The translations under genes and the position numbers were made by a program. A DNA stretch of 64,000 nt from Quercus robur (lineage: Eukaryota; Streptophyta; Magnoliopsida; Fagales; Fagaceae), in the NCBI RefSeq assembly GCF_932294415.1, contig NC_065544.1:21675351-21739350 (forward strand), given 5' to 3'. Each line of letters opens with the position of its first letter. The stretch's first letter is position 1. Below are positions 12,277 to 22,627 of the stretch, piece after piece. The notes under the pieces are model-generated. The model was not told where the DNA came from, did not search any database, and was given only the letters and a program-made list of their open reading frames with translations.

Positions 12277-12425
12277 ACACCTTATATATCTGCGGCAGTA
12301 AATGGAGGAGCGGCCATCGTGCCTTCTGATCCCCCACATTCCATCCCCACAGTCCTCCTCTGCAATTCTTCCCCAAATGGATCTTCCGCATTCGTCAACT
12401 TCTCGAGATCGACGCCGTTCTTAAA
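12277..12425 (-). pseudogene. Gene fragment, possibly from an MBD-type protein (unit A copy)
   Basis: On the minus strand one frame reads FKNGVDLEKLTNAEDPFGEE, continuing ELQRRTVGMECGG; another frame of the same DNA reads GIRRHDGRSSIYCRRYI. Both look like pieces of plant methyl-CpG-binding-domain-type proteins (the second resembles GLKRRDGR-S-YCRRYISP), as if an internal deletion had joined them out of frame. The GC content stands out from the AT-rich flanks. The family assignment is from memory; the protein-like nature of the frames is what the sequence shows. Confidence 0.45.
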
Positions 12426-13092
12426 TGCATAAATTTTGATAGGTTGGACCTGTTATGAGCTTGAGCCATAAGTTGGACCACCCTTTAGGGGCATCATGTT
12501 GATTACCAAGTGAGGCACATACTACGCAATCTTTTCATTGTTTGTGGCATATTTGGGGTTCCTAGGCCATCCATTAGGCCGTTTTGGTGTTTTGGGCATT
12601 TTATGTAGCTCTCAATCAGCCAAAAATCGCAATGGGGGCTTTCTTTATATGTGATAAGGTTTGGGCCCTTGTTGGACCAATCGTGCTTGTCTTCATTTGT
12701 GAGCCTTTTATGGCCTAAACATGAAGTCCACCAAAAATGAGTTATGAACAGAACTATTTTAGGAGACTGATAGTTTTAAGTTGTTCTTGTCGATTTTTCT
12801 TGAGTTAAACGCTTTCTTGTTTTGAAAAAAAAAAAAAACCCCAAGCAAGCTTCATTAGATAAACCCTTTCTAGTTTAAAGGAAAGAAAAACTCTTTTACA
12901 TATATCGATGTCAAATCAGGTCATGATATATTTTAATACATGACCAACAAAGCAAGACATAATTATTAACAGAGAAGAATTCGAATAAAAAATGTGCCAC
13001 ACAAAATCCAACTTAAAAGTACCAATCCACATACATGAATCTGTGCAAAACAAATTTATAGTACTTTATAATAAATACCTACAAAAAAGGCG

Positions 13093-13524
13093 TTAATGAG
13101 ACACCTCCAAAGGCACCGGCTTGGCTAGAGGCGAGTTCCGACACACCGGACATGTAGCATGCAGCTTTAACCATGAGTCCACACATTCAAGATGAAAGAG
13201 ATGACCACAATCTGGTAAATCCCGCAACACGTCTGTGTCTTTATAATCAGCCAAGCATATTGAGCAACATGATGCGGTAGAGTTGGCCTTGTTCTTGTGG
13301 AGCTTTGCTTGAGCATAGATGAGCTTTGGGTACTTGTCTAGAGTGGCTTCGTGAAGGCCTAGTTCGAGGGTGATTGCATTTTGTTCTGCAGTTGCGAGGT
13401 TGCGAATTTGGAGGGATGGGTGAACACTGCAATAGCAAAGCAGTAGTATAACTATGAACATGACAGTGATGAAAGAGAAGGGTATAATAATATATACAAG
13501 CCCATATAGAATATTTGCAGACAT
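13093..13524 (-). CDS. RING-H2 finger protein, ATL family (array copy 2, chimeric)
   Basis: Encodes 143 aa with the layout of copy 1: membrane segment at about 7-31, GLH in place of GLD at 56-58, and RING-H2 ligands C87, C90, C106, H108, H111, C114, C125, C128. It differs from copy 1 at residues 12 (M to I), 15 (L to P, within the membrane segment) and 21 (I to V). At the DNA level its last codons and downstream flank match copy 3 (CACCGG at 13116 and CACCGGACATG at 13143, where copy 1 has CACTGG and CACAGGACATG), while everything upstream of 13275 matches copy 1. It is therefore a crossover chimera. Its promoter has lost the TATA box seen at copy 1. Predicted membrane-bound E3 ligase. Confidence 0.88.
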   Translation of the reverse strand: MSANILYGLVYIIIPFSFITVMFIVILLLCYCSVHPSLQIRNLATAEQNAITLELGLHEATLDKYPKLIYAQAKLHKNKANSTASCCSICLADYKDTDVLRDLPDCGHLFHLECVDSWLKLHATCPVCRNSPLAKPVPLEVSH

Positions 13525-13579
13525 GGTTAGAATCTAAAATGAAATGGTAGGGTGGGATGCATAGAGAAAAAAACGTAGG

Positions 13580-13643
13580 GGGGCTGTATTTTGTATGGGT
13601 TGAAAAAGGACAAAAGTCACGAAACGTGAGAGACTTTGGTGTT
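13580..13643 (-). promoter_or_regulatory. Promoter region of ATL copy 2, TATA box altered
   Basis: The position matching the copy 1 TATA box reads TATTTTGTATGG on the plus strand (CCATACAAAATA on the minus), a single change from ATATAAAA to ATACAAAA. The conserved ACGTGAGAGACTTTG block upstream is unchanged. Confidence 0.5.
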
Positions 13644-13750
13644 GTTAATATAACTAAGGAAATGCTTGAATAAGTACCTGGCAATTGTTTGTTACCAGGT
13701 GCACTGGCGGCTCTATTGCCAAAAAAAAAAAAAAAGAAAAAAAAGAAAAA

Positions 13751-13773
13751 NNNNNNNNNNNNNNNNNNNNNNN
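13751..13773. other. Assembly gap (23 N)
   Basis: Twenty-three N directly follow an A-rich run (13722-13750). The sequence resuming at 13774 is absent from unit A, so the gap may hide an insertion of unknown length. Confidence 0.95.
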
Positions 13774-13893
13774 TTACATTCAAGTTACTTATTTTCAAGC
13801 TATTTACTTTCAAGTTCTTTACTTTATTTCCATTTACAATATTACTGTGCTTTCGTCTCCTTCTCTTCAGCAGTGCATCCCCTTCCCCCTTTA
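13774..13893. mobile_element. Fragment resembling a Ty1/copia LTR end plus PBS
   Basis: TTACATTCAAGTTACTTATT ... CAGTGCATCCCCTTCC ... TATGGTATCA. TGGTATCA is the initiator-Met primer-binding start typical of plant copia elements, and the preceding TTTAC/TTTCAAG-rich stretch looks like the 3' part of such an LTR. It is unique to unit B and abuts the gap. The call is suggestive only. Confidence 0.4.
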
Positions 13894-16800
13894 TGGTATC
13901 ATTTTATATATATATATATAAATAAATAATCATTTTAAACTAATATATTTTTGTAACCATCCTGATTTGGAAAAAATGTATATCTATATATATACTTTAG
14001 AAAAATAAATGATATACTAAATTAGCATATTTTGACCATCTCAACAAAAATGTTGAAGACCTTATTTTAGAATTATAAGAATTTGAATTCAATAAATATT
14101 AAAGTGATACTACATCCACAACATTTTTACAATAATTTCACCATAAATCTTATGTGGTAAGTTGCTATTAATTCTAATTTGGGTTCAATATTGATATGTT
14201 TTATCTACTAATAACAAGCTAATAACTTGTTGCATAAAAATTGTTATGAAATTATTGTGGTCACTTTATTATTTTCATATCAGCATTTTTAATTTGCACT
14301 TTATTTTTTCTTAGTATATATATATTTTTTCTTATTCTCTTTGTTAGTGCAAAAACAATTGTAATATTTCAAATATTTGCGTGTTTTTTTTGTTTGTAGC
14401 GTTGATATATTCAAATGATCTTTTTATTAAATTTTATATAATTTAAGTTTCTTAGTATCCACCTTAAAAACAATTCCTATAGCCGCCATTTATTAAGTGC
14501 ATATTTGGAGTTGCTATATGGGGATCCTTAATTGCTCTTTCAATGTTATTGCCAAGTACAAAATTCTCTCTAATTTTATAACTAAATTTCAACGTTCCAA
14601 ACTTCCAATGGATTATTATTTTGTCTATTTTGCATATGGATTGTCCTGATGACTAGATTATCGCAAACCACAAAGGTAGCATGCGCCATGCGGGCTCACT
14701 TTATTATATATTAAAATGTCACTTGGATATGATAATTTTTGTCATTTCAAATTTTCTCTCTTGTGAAGACAGTAACTCGTAGTTAAATCATTTTAAGATT
14801 AGAAAATATTTATGTACTTTTGGAGTATAGTTAAATAATATTTTTGAAAATCCACTTTACTTGCTTCTTAGCTTTGGTTGTTGCTTCTCTTTGTGCGTGG
14901 ACAAATGTCCAAACACTTTCAAATCCCCAACTTTTATTTATTTTTTAACTAAGGAGAAGGAGAAGAGCAAATGAAGATGTTATAGGTGTAGGTCTTAAAA
15001 CTTATCTTAAAAGGAATACAACTCCGAAGATAATTTATGTACTTATAAAACCAAGTTTTCCACTTAACTAACGCCTAAAATTCTTGAAAGTATAATGATT
15101 AGTTAAAAGGAAAAATCTTCATCGATTTTTTTTTTCAAATGAAATAAAGATGAAAGCGCAAGCATATCTCACTTAAAACACATATGATGCATATGGATTT
15201 TAAGACTGGAATTTCTTGTTATTGTAGAGTAGTAAGTAAAAAACTTGGAAAAGAATTGATTAGAAAATAGAAAGCAAAGCTGAATTTCCCCTCTCCACAG
15301 TCCATAAGTTTTAAGGTCATGGTATGACATCATTGCTTAGTTCAGCAAGCCAATCAAAGTGTCTGGTCTTTCTTCTGACCAACGACCAATTAGAAGCATA
15401 AAACTATCTTCCAATTTGTGTAAAACAATAATGCACAAGGTTATACATACAATACAATACAAAATATAGAAAAATACTTCCAACGTTTATTATTTATTTA
15501 ATATTTTACGGCGAACTGCAAAAGACAATTAAGGCTTATTCCTCTCACAAATACTCACTAGAGATTCTGCCTTCGTTTAAAATCATCCATCGAGCGTTAC
15601 AAAACATGCACAGAACCCATTGATTTTACAGAACTCAATCTATTATCCCCTTTAATCTATGTTGCTGACTTTAGGGAATATGTTTTACCTCACACAACAT
15701 TTTCCTTTGTTGCCTGAATGTCTCTCACGCATCTTATATAAACGTGGCAAACAATTCAAGTTGATTGGGTTTGACCCGGCTGAGTTCTGGTAAAAAATAT
15801 ATCATCCTAAATAGGTTGCAAATCCTATAATCCTTACCTAGTATTTTGAGGGTTATTAGGTCAACTTGGAGTTGGTATGACCCATATTTTTTCTTATGCC
15901 AAAAAACATAATTAAAAAAGATGCATGATTATTATGTCTCTGTCTTCTAATGGTGATTCTACGTTGGGTCCAGGGTAGTCACTGTACAAGACCATTTTGA
16001 CCTAGAAAAAAAATTATTATATATAATTTTTTTAAATTATGATTTTTTTTTATTATCTTTAAATAAAATTTGTGACCGCCCTAAATTTTTTTAAGTCTAA
16101 CATAATTACACTTTGGACAAAGTTTGACACCAAATTTGGTTATAGGTTAGGGTAGTCAATATTTTTTTATTGGATGTGAATTTTAGTAAATGCACTATTG
16201 GATTATATTTTTATCTTATATCCTCTATATTTGCAAAATTTTAGGAAGATTAAAAATTAATAGCTATGTTCATCAATCAAATTTTTGAATTTCTACTTTT
16301 TATAATCTATAATTATACATAAAAATAAGTTTTTAGATTGAATAGTAAATAGAATCTGATTGGCAATGAAATTCGACATGTGTTTTAAGAATATAAAAAA
16401 CATGCAATTTAAACGTTAAATTTTCAAAATATGTAGTCATGTTAATTTGTTTAGTCAAAATTGTAGTCTTAGGTTACAACTAAGTTTGTAGTCAAATTTT
16501 GTCCTTAAAATTTGACTACTTTAACAATACATTAGGTCCTTACAAACGAAAAGAAAAAGCCCAAAATATTTTTTATTTAACTAAAATTTTGAGAGAGATG
16601 TAGATTGCAATATTGATAATGAGATTCTCATGCAATATTGATAATAAGACTCTCATGCAATGTAAGACTTTTATGTATTTGTGTTTTATTTTTTTTTATC
16701 TATATATGGAGTTCTCTTTTTATATTTAAGTTTCTTAATGGCCATCTTGAAAAAAGTTTCTGTAGTTGCCAATGCTATTTTCCTTTCAAAACATATAAGA

Positions 16801-16955
16801 GAACAAAGAAACATAAACATTCAAATATAAAATTTAAATATTACATAAATTCTTAAGTTTACATAGTCCAAGTCAAAGAATGGGAAAAAAAAAAGAGCTA
16901 GATATCATAGATCCTATCAAGTCCTCAATTGTCTTAGGTGTATCTATCATATAAA
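13894..16955. other. Upstream intergenic DNA of copy 2, no gene seen
   Basis: Near-copy of 8636-11753, with a MITE at 14115-14260 and the dispersed repeat at 16150-16520. No gene was found. Confidence 0.6.
14115..14260. mobile_element. MITE, 146 bp (unit B copy)
   Basis: Counterpart of the MITE at 8829, with ends CCACAACATTTTTACAATAA and TTGTTATGAAATTATTGTGG. The inverted repeat is better preserved here than in unit A. Confidence 0.5.
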
Positions 16956-17232
16956 GGTGGCGTTTGGATTCAGATTATCCCGCGTTTGCATTTTGTGTTT
17001 TTTTTTTTTTTTTTTTTTATTAACGCGTTTTGCTTTAGGGGACAATTATCACTGTTCACACACTGTTTATATACTGTTCATGTACTATTTACGCACTGTT
17101 CATGGGACCCACATTCACTTTATTCAGAAAAAATATTAAAAATGGGTTCTACGGTACTATTCACACATTTAAAAATTATTTTGTTACAGTATTTTCAGTT
17201 TTCAGTAAAATAAGTTGTATCCAAACGGACCC
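16956..17232. mobile_element. GTTTGGAT-type MITE (unit B copy)
   Basis: Counterpart of 11754-12030: begins GGTGGCGTTTGGATTCAG and ends ATCCAAACGGACCC, so the right end is closer to a perfect inverted repeat than in unit A. Confidence 0.6.
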
Positions 17233-17481
17233 AAAGTATTAAAAATAAAACATAATATGCTTGGTAAAAAAAATTAAGTAAATATTTAATATGAATTGGA
17301 CATCAATATACTCAATATCAGTAGTAAATCCAATAGTGGAAGTATTCATACTTGAGAATTGCACCTCAAGTTGGATAGTAATTTTGCTAGTATTTTTATC
17401 TACAACACAAAGTTTCATTATAACTTTAGTAATTGTAAACAAGGAAGACAATTCCAATAGAAATCAACCAAAGAGACACCT

Positions 17482-17625
17482 TATATATCTGCGGCAGTAA
17501 ATGGAGGAGCGGCCATCGTGCCTTCTGATCCCCCACATTCTATCCCCACAGTCCTCCTCTGCAATTCTTCCCCAAATGGATCTTCCGCAATCGTCAACTT
17601 CTCGAGATCGACGCCGTTCTTAAAT
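17482..17625 (-). pseudogene. Gene fragment, possibly MBD-type (unit B copy)
   Basis: Duplicate of 12277-12425 with two visible substitutions (CATTCTATCC, CCGCAATCG). The same minus-strand frames as in unit A remain open over the fragment. Confidence 0.45.
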
Positions 17626-18023
17626 GCATAAATTTTGATAGGTTGGACCTGTTATGAGCTTGAGCCATAAGTTGGACCACCCTTTAGGGGCATCATGTTG
17701 ATTACCAAGTGAGGCACATACTACGCAATCTTTTCATTGTCTGTGGCATATTTGGGGTTCCTAGGCCATCCATTAGGCCGTTTTGGTGTTTTGGGCATTT
17801 TATGTAGCTCTCAATCAGCCAAAAATCGCAATGGGGGCTTTCTTTATATGTGATAAGATTTGGGCCCTTGTTGGACCAATCGTGCTTGTCTGCATTTGTG
17901 AGCCTTTTATGGCCTAAACATGAAGTCCACCAAAAATGAGTTATGAACAGAACTATTTTAGGAGACTGATAGTTTTAAGTTGTTCTTGTCGATTTTTCTA
18001 GAGTTAAACGCTTTCTTGTTTTG

Positions 18024-18054
<31 letters not shown>

Positions 18055-18306
18055 CCAAGCAAGCTTCATTAGATAAACCCTTTCTAGTTTAAAGGAAAGA
18101 AAAACTCTTTTACGTATATCGATGTCAAATCAGGTCATGATATATTTTAATACATGACCAACAAAGCAAGACATAATTATTAACAGAGAAGAATTCGAAT
18201 AAAAAATGTGACACACAAAATCCAACTTAAAAGTACCAATCCACATACATGAATCTGTGCAAAACAAATTTATAGTACTTTATAATAAATACCTACAAAA
18301 AATGCG

Positions 18307-18738
18307 TTAATGAGACACCTCCAAAGGCACCGGCTTGGCTAGAGGCGAGTTCCGACACACCGGACATGTAGCATGCAGCTTTAACCATGAGTCCACACAT
18401 TCAAGATGAAAGAGATGACCACAATCTGGTAAATCCCGCAACACGTCTGTGTCTTTATAATCAGCCAAGCATATTGAGCAACATGATGTGGTAGAGTTGG
18501 CCTTGTCCTTGTGGAGCTTTGCTTGAGCATAGATGAGTTTTGGGTACTTTTCTAGAGTGGCTTCATCGAGGCCTAGTTCGATGGTGATTGCATTTTGTTC
18601 TGCAGTTGTGAGATTACCGTTTTGGAGGGATGGCTGGACAGTGCAATAGCAAGTAATTAGTAAAATAATGATCATGATAGTGATGAAAGAGAAGAGCATA
18701 ATCATATATACAAGCCCATATAGATTTTTTGAAGACAT
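18307..18738 (-). CDS. RING-H2 finger protein, ATL family (array copy 3)
   Basis: Encodes 143 aa. The N-terminal membrane segment (about 7-31, LVYMIMLFSFITIMIIILLI) is clearly diverged from copies 1 and 2. The GLD motif is intact (ELGLDEATL, 56-58). From residue 85 onward it is identical to copies 1 and 2, with the full RING-H2 set C87/C90/C106/H108/H111/C114/C125/C128. This sharp change from diverged N-terminus to identical C-terminus marks it as the donor of the 3' end in the crossover that formed copy 2. Because GLD is intact it is probably closer to the ancestral protein. Predicted membrane-anchored E3 ubiquitin ligase; the first Met is used as start. Confidence 0.9.
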   Translation of the reverse strand: MSSKNLYGLVYMIMLFSFITIMIIILLITCYCTVQPSLQNGNLTTAEQNAITIELGLDEATLEKYPKLIYAQAKLHKDKANSTTSCCSICLADYKDTDVLRDLPDCGHLFHLECVDSWLKLHATCPVCRNSPLAKPVPLEVSH

Positions 18739-18794
18739 CGTTAGAATCTAAAATGAACTGGAAGAGTGGGTTGCATAGAGGAAATAAGTTTGGG

Positions 18795-18900
18795 GGCTGT
18801 ATTTTTGGGATGAAAAAGGACAATACGTGAGAGACTTTGATAGTGCTTGCTAGTTTTGGGAATGAGTAACTGGTGATTGTTTGTTTGGTGCATATTTGGA
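18795..18900 (-). promoter_or_regulatory. Promoter region of ATL copy 3
   Basis: Keeps the block TGAAAAAGGACAATACGTG followed by AGAGACTTTGA (18810-18840), and farther upstream CTGGTGATTGTTT (about 18871), also seen at copies 4 and 5. The position of the copy 1 TATA box reads TGTATTTTTGGG, with no TATA. Confidence 0.5.
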
Positions 18901-19037
18901 GTTGCTATATGGGGATTCTTAACTGCTGTTTCAATACTATCGCTAAGTACAAATTCTCTCTAATTTTATAACTAAATTTAAACGTTCCAATGGATTATTA
19001 ATTTATTATTTTGTCTATTTTGCATTTGGGTTGTCCT

Positions 19038-19818
19038 CGGGGACGGATTCAGAATTTTAAGTTAGCAAGGGCCGAAGTATAAAGAAAAAAAACTCCAAAT
19101 AAACAGTCATATAGCATTAAAAAATTATAAATATTCAAAGTTGTTTCTAAATACATTAAGATGCAATTATTTACCAATAAAAACAAAAACAAAATAATGT
19201 TTTTTTTAAATTAATAATAGGTTGGCTAGGATTTTTTTTTTTTTTTTTGGTTTTGGTTGAAGTTAGTGCATTACAGTGGTGGTGCTAAAAATTTTAGTTT
19301 TTAACACCTGAAAAAACTATTTTATATATTTTACCACCTCACTTTACAATACACTCAATATCAAATATTCTATTTTTTTTTTTTATCATTTCATCTAAAA
19401 TAATATAAACAACTCATTAAAATAATAAAGAAAGTGAGAGAATTTGAGTTTTTTAATTAAAGGAAGAGATATAATCTTAATAAAACATTTTATTTTATTT
19501 TTAACGACTTACTACAGTCCACTGGTATTTATACCTGTTTACTGTTGTTAAAAAAATTTAGCTTTAGCTTCTTCAATACACATGATTTTTTGGTGGTAAA
19601 ATAGTTTTTTTTTTTTTTTAACTAAAATATAATAATCATTGTGAATGTTTTTATTGTTTTTGTTAAGTTTTTGGGTTGGATAGCTGCTATTTGATTGAGA
19701 CTAATTAGGTTTATTGAAGAGAAATGTTTTGGAAGGGGGGTTTAACTACAAAAATGAAATATATAATAACTAAGAAAAAATTGGACCAGGAGCCGGGCCC
19801 CACCTGGGTCCGTCCTTG
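19038..19818. mobile_element. hAT-type nonautonomous element, 781 bp
   Basis: Starts CGGGGACGGATTCAG and ends GGGTCCGTCCTTG, so the ends are imperfect inverted repeats. Flanks GTTGTCCT (19030-19037) and GTTATCCT (19819-19826) form an 8-bp target-site duplication with one mismatch. The empty site survives in units A and B as GGATTGTCCTGATGACTAG (about 9386 and 14638), which confirms both boundaries. No transposase frame. Confidence 0.85.
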
Positions 19819-19850
19819 GTTATCCTGATGACTAGTTTTGCTCTCTCAAG

Positions 19851-20094
19851 GGTCTGTTTGGATACCGTTTATTTTGTTGAAAATTGAAAATTGAAAATAC
19901 CATAGCAAAATAATTTTTAAATGTATGAATAATGTCGTGAGACCCATTTTTAGAAAGTTTTGTTAAAAAAAAAGGTTTATGAGTCTCGTGATCAGCGCAC
20001 GAGACCCATTAGAAAGCATTGAAATGCGCTTCTCAATGAAAAAAAAAGTGTAAAATGCAAACGGACTGTGTTTCATCAATATCCAAACGGATAC
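19851..20094. mobile_element. GTTTGGAT-type MITE
   Basis: GGTCTGTTTGGATACC at the left faces ATATCCAAACGGATAC at the right. Units A and B lack it (TCTCTAGATTATCGC at about 9409), so it entered this array interval alone. Confidence 0.7.
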
Positions 20095-20194
20095 TAAATT
20101 ATCACAAACTACAAGGAGAGCATGTGGGGTCACTTATAAAATCCAAGTTTTCCACGTAACTAACACCTAAAATTCTTGAAAGTATAATGATTAG

Positions 20195-20874
20195 TGTGGG
20201 GCCCGGCCCAAAAATAATGGGCTATTCCAAATTCAGGCCCGTCCGAGGAGCGTCCTGTCCGAAGGGAAGCCACATATGAAGCACTACTCAATCCCAATAA
20301 CGCCAAGGAAACCTGTCCGAGGAGTAACTCCTCCTCGGACATCACGAATCCCAGACGAGGAACTCTCTCCAGCTATTTCAGTTCATCCTCCCAACATATA
20401 AAATGAATAAAGTCCAAAATATCTCATGGAAAGCTACCACCACATTAATTGTGCCCCAACTACCCCCTTGGCCGCATTAATGAGGAAAAGACACCTGAAC
20501 AGTACCGCCTTGGCCTTTGCAACTCACAAAGGGACTGATGAGGGCGTCTGATGGGACAAGTGCTCAAGTAGATGCTTAGATGATCAACAGGTGTAAGGTT
20601 GAGATGAGAGGAAAAAAACTATATAATGTAGTGGAGTCCCTCAAAGAAGAGGACCGAAAAACTGTATAAGGAGCTAAAGAAATAGAATCAGAGAAAAAGA
20701 TCCATTCTTGTTGTTTTTATTTCTTTCTGCAAACGATACTGTCCATGCATTAGACCGAATAGGTTCACTGAAGCTAAGTTCTTTGACCCGTCCTCTACAA
20801 ATATTTATTGTGGGTTGCGCTTTGGGCCAAGGCCTGATCAACAGAAGTTGGGCCAGAAAAATCGTGCAACCACA
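20195..20874 (+). mobile_element. Solo LTR of a Ty3/gypsy (Tat-like) element, 680 bp
   Basis: Starts TGTGGGGCCC and ends GCAACCACA (TG...CA with TGTGG/CCACA terminal inverted repeat). It is flanked on both sides by ATTAG (20190-20194 and 20875-20879), a perfect 5-bp target-site duplication. The empty site is GATTAGTTAAAAGG in units A and B. CTGATGGGACAAGTGCTCAA and the TATA-like CTATATAATGTAG (about 20620) match the LTRs of the complete element at 50741-61195 when that is read on its coding strand, so the two are related. A 26-bp inverted repeat lies at 20315-20340. Confidence 0.9.
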
Positions 20875-21207
20875 ATTAGTTAGAAGGAAAATTCTTCATC
20901 GATTTTTTATTTATTTTTATTTGAATGAAATATCTCACTTAAAACACTACAGGTGCGCATTAAGGATTTTACGATTGAAGTTTCTTGTTCTTGTAGAGCA
21001 GTGAGTAACTAAATTGAGAAAAAAAAAAAAAACGATTAGAAAATAGAAAGAAAAACTGAATTTCCCCTCTCCATAGTCCATAAGTTTTAAGGTCATGTGC
21101 ATCATTGCTTAGTTCAGCAAGCCAATCAAAGTGTCTGGTTTTTCTTCTGACCAACGACCAATTAGAAGCATAAAACTATCTATCAATTTGTGTAAAACAA
21201 GAATATG

Positions 21208-21238
<31 letters not shown>

Positions 21239-21239
<1 letters not shown>

Positions 21240-22627
21240 CTGAAACTTCTAAAACTTCCACAATTTTCCACATCACTACTATTTTATTTTTTTAGATTTT
21301 TTTATTTTAGGTTTTATATCTTATATATTTATCATTTCTCTTCAACATGTAATTATCTTATCAAGTGTTATAATAGTTTAGTTTAAATAAAACTCTATTA
21401 AATATATGTTTCAAGAACTTGAAAATTCTACTTCAACTAAAATTCTATAACAAAAATTTCAACAAATATAAACCCCTGCCAAGGTCGAAACCCTTCATAC
21501 TCACTCAAATTTACACAAAGAAAACACACACAACAAATTGAAGATTTTGCAAAGATGGTATGGGACTTCATGAGACCACTTTGTAACGTTGTATCCATGA
21601 AGTTGCTCAGAGTAAATGCAGAGGTAAGGACGTGTTGCCATCTTTCATGCTCTAACTCTCTATGATTACTACTTTATAATATTGTTATTATTGTGACTTG
21701 TGAGTGAGTTTATTAGTATAAAAAATCTACATGTGAAACTTTTAATTGTAATTTTTTTTTATTTTTTTTTTATGATTAAAACATTAGATTTAATTGTAAT
21801 TTTGATTTAATAATTAACAATTTCATCAATCAAATTTTCTCTAACGTTGGTGTAATTTGTACTACTATGTATGTTATATATAGAACCCTCATATGACCTT
21901 TGAAAAACCACTCTATAAAAAAAATTGTCATCAATAACAAGAAGAGCTTATTCTTGACCATCAAAACCATAAATTTCCTGTCATCAATAATCAATTTTAT
22001 ATTAATGTTGTGATATAGTCCATAGGTATTTAAAAAAAAAAGGAGAAGTATAGTCCATATGGGAATGGTTTAGATGTTTCCTACTTGATTTTGGAATTTC
22101 AGATTGATTAGTAGAATAATATGGAGCGAGGAGGTGCATTATTCATATTAAAAGTGGCAATTCACATTGATAAGAAACTAAACAAAGACGTGTAATAACC
22201 TCTATACATATAGTGGTGGTGTAGCGTTGGTGCATGTGAGAGTTTGAAGACAAAGTTTTGTCTTATTTATTTATTTAAAATATGCATCCTACTTTGTTGA
22301 TACCTATATAATACCTATGGGAAACTATTCAAATTCTACTACAATTTATTTTTTCATATCCTATCATTTTTTTTGGATAAATAATAAAACAAAAGCAGCC
22401 ACGCCCACCATTACAGTCTTTTATTTTTTATTTATGTAAAATATGCATCCCACTTGGTTGATACCAATACAATACCTATGCAAAACTATTTTAAATTATA
22501 AAATAATTTTTCTATTAACTTTTAATTAATAGTTTTTTCATACAGAACTCTCTATTTGTTTTTTTTTTTTTAAATATATGTGATTTTAAATTTAACTATT
22601 CTGTACATCGCACAGGTTAGTGACTAG
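21239..22627 (+). mobile_element. Helitron-like element, about 1.4 kb
   Basis: Begins TCTGAAACTTC after an A and ends GACTAG before a T, fitting the 5'-TC, 3'-CTRR and A/T insertion rules of Helitrons. Comparison with unit A (about 10205: ACGTTATATATACAATAC) shows this is extra DNA in an otherwise homologous interval. A short possible hairpin (CTGT...ACAG, 22601-22615) precedes the CTAG end. There is no Rep/helicase, so it is nonautonomous. An exon-like stretch lies at 21555-21623. Confidence 0.6.
21555..21623 (+). pseudogene. Exon-like fragment inside the Helitron-like element
   Basis: An ATG opens 23 codons without a stop (starts MVWDFMRPL, ends LLRVNAE), followed at once by a consensus 5' splice donor GAG/GTAAGG. 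It looks like a captured first coding exon. I do not recognise the protein. Confidence 0.35.

Larger units (their letters stand above)
8140..13270. repeat. Tandem duplication unit A (about 5.1 kb)
   Basis: It runs from inside the RING exon of ATL copy 1, through its upstream DNA, to the RING exon of copy 2. It is nearly identical along its whole length to unit B (13271-18480), with scattered substitutions and small indels. Shared landmarks include the MITEs at 8829 and 11754 and the gene fragment at 12277. The boundaries are defined only to within the crossover interval. Confidence 0.85.
13271..18480. repeat. Tandem duplication unit B (about 5.2 kb)
   Basis: Second copy of unit A, from the RING exon of copy 2 to the RING exon of copy 3. 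The sequence around 17605-17645 repeats 12406-12445 at an offset of 5199 bp. It differs from unit A by the assembly gap, about 120 bp of extra sequence at 13774 and small indels. Past 18480 the match to unit A collapses inside the gene 3 coding region. Confidence 0.85.

Noticed and set aside
12037..12301. Overlapping plus and minus frames conserved in both tandem units
   Set aside because: Conservation reflects the recent duplication. The related DNA at 23460-23620 breaks both frames, and neither has a domain.
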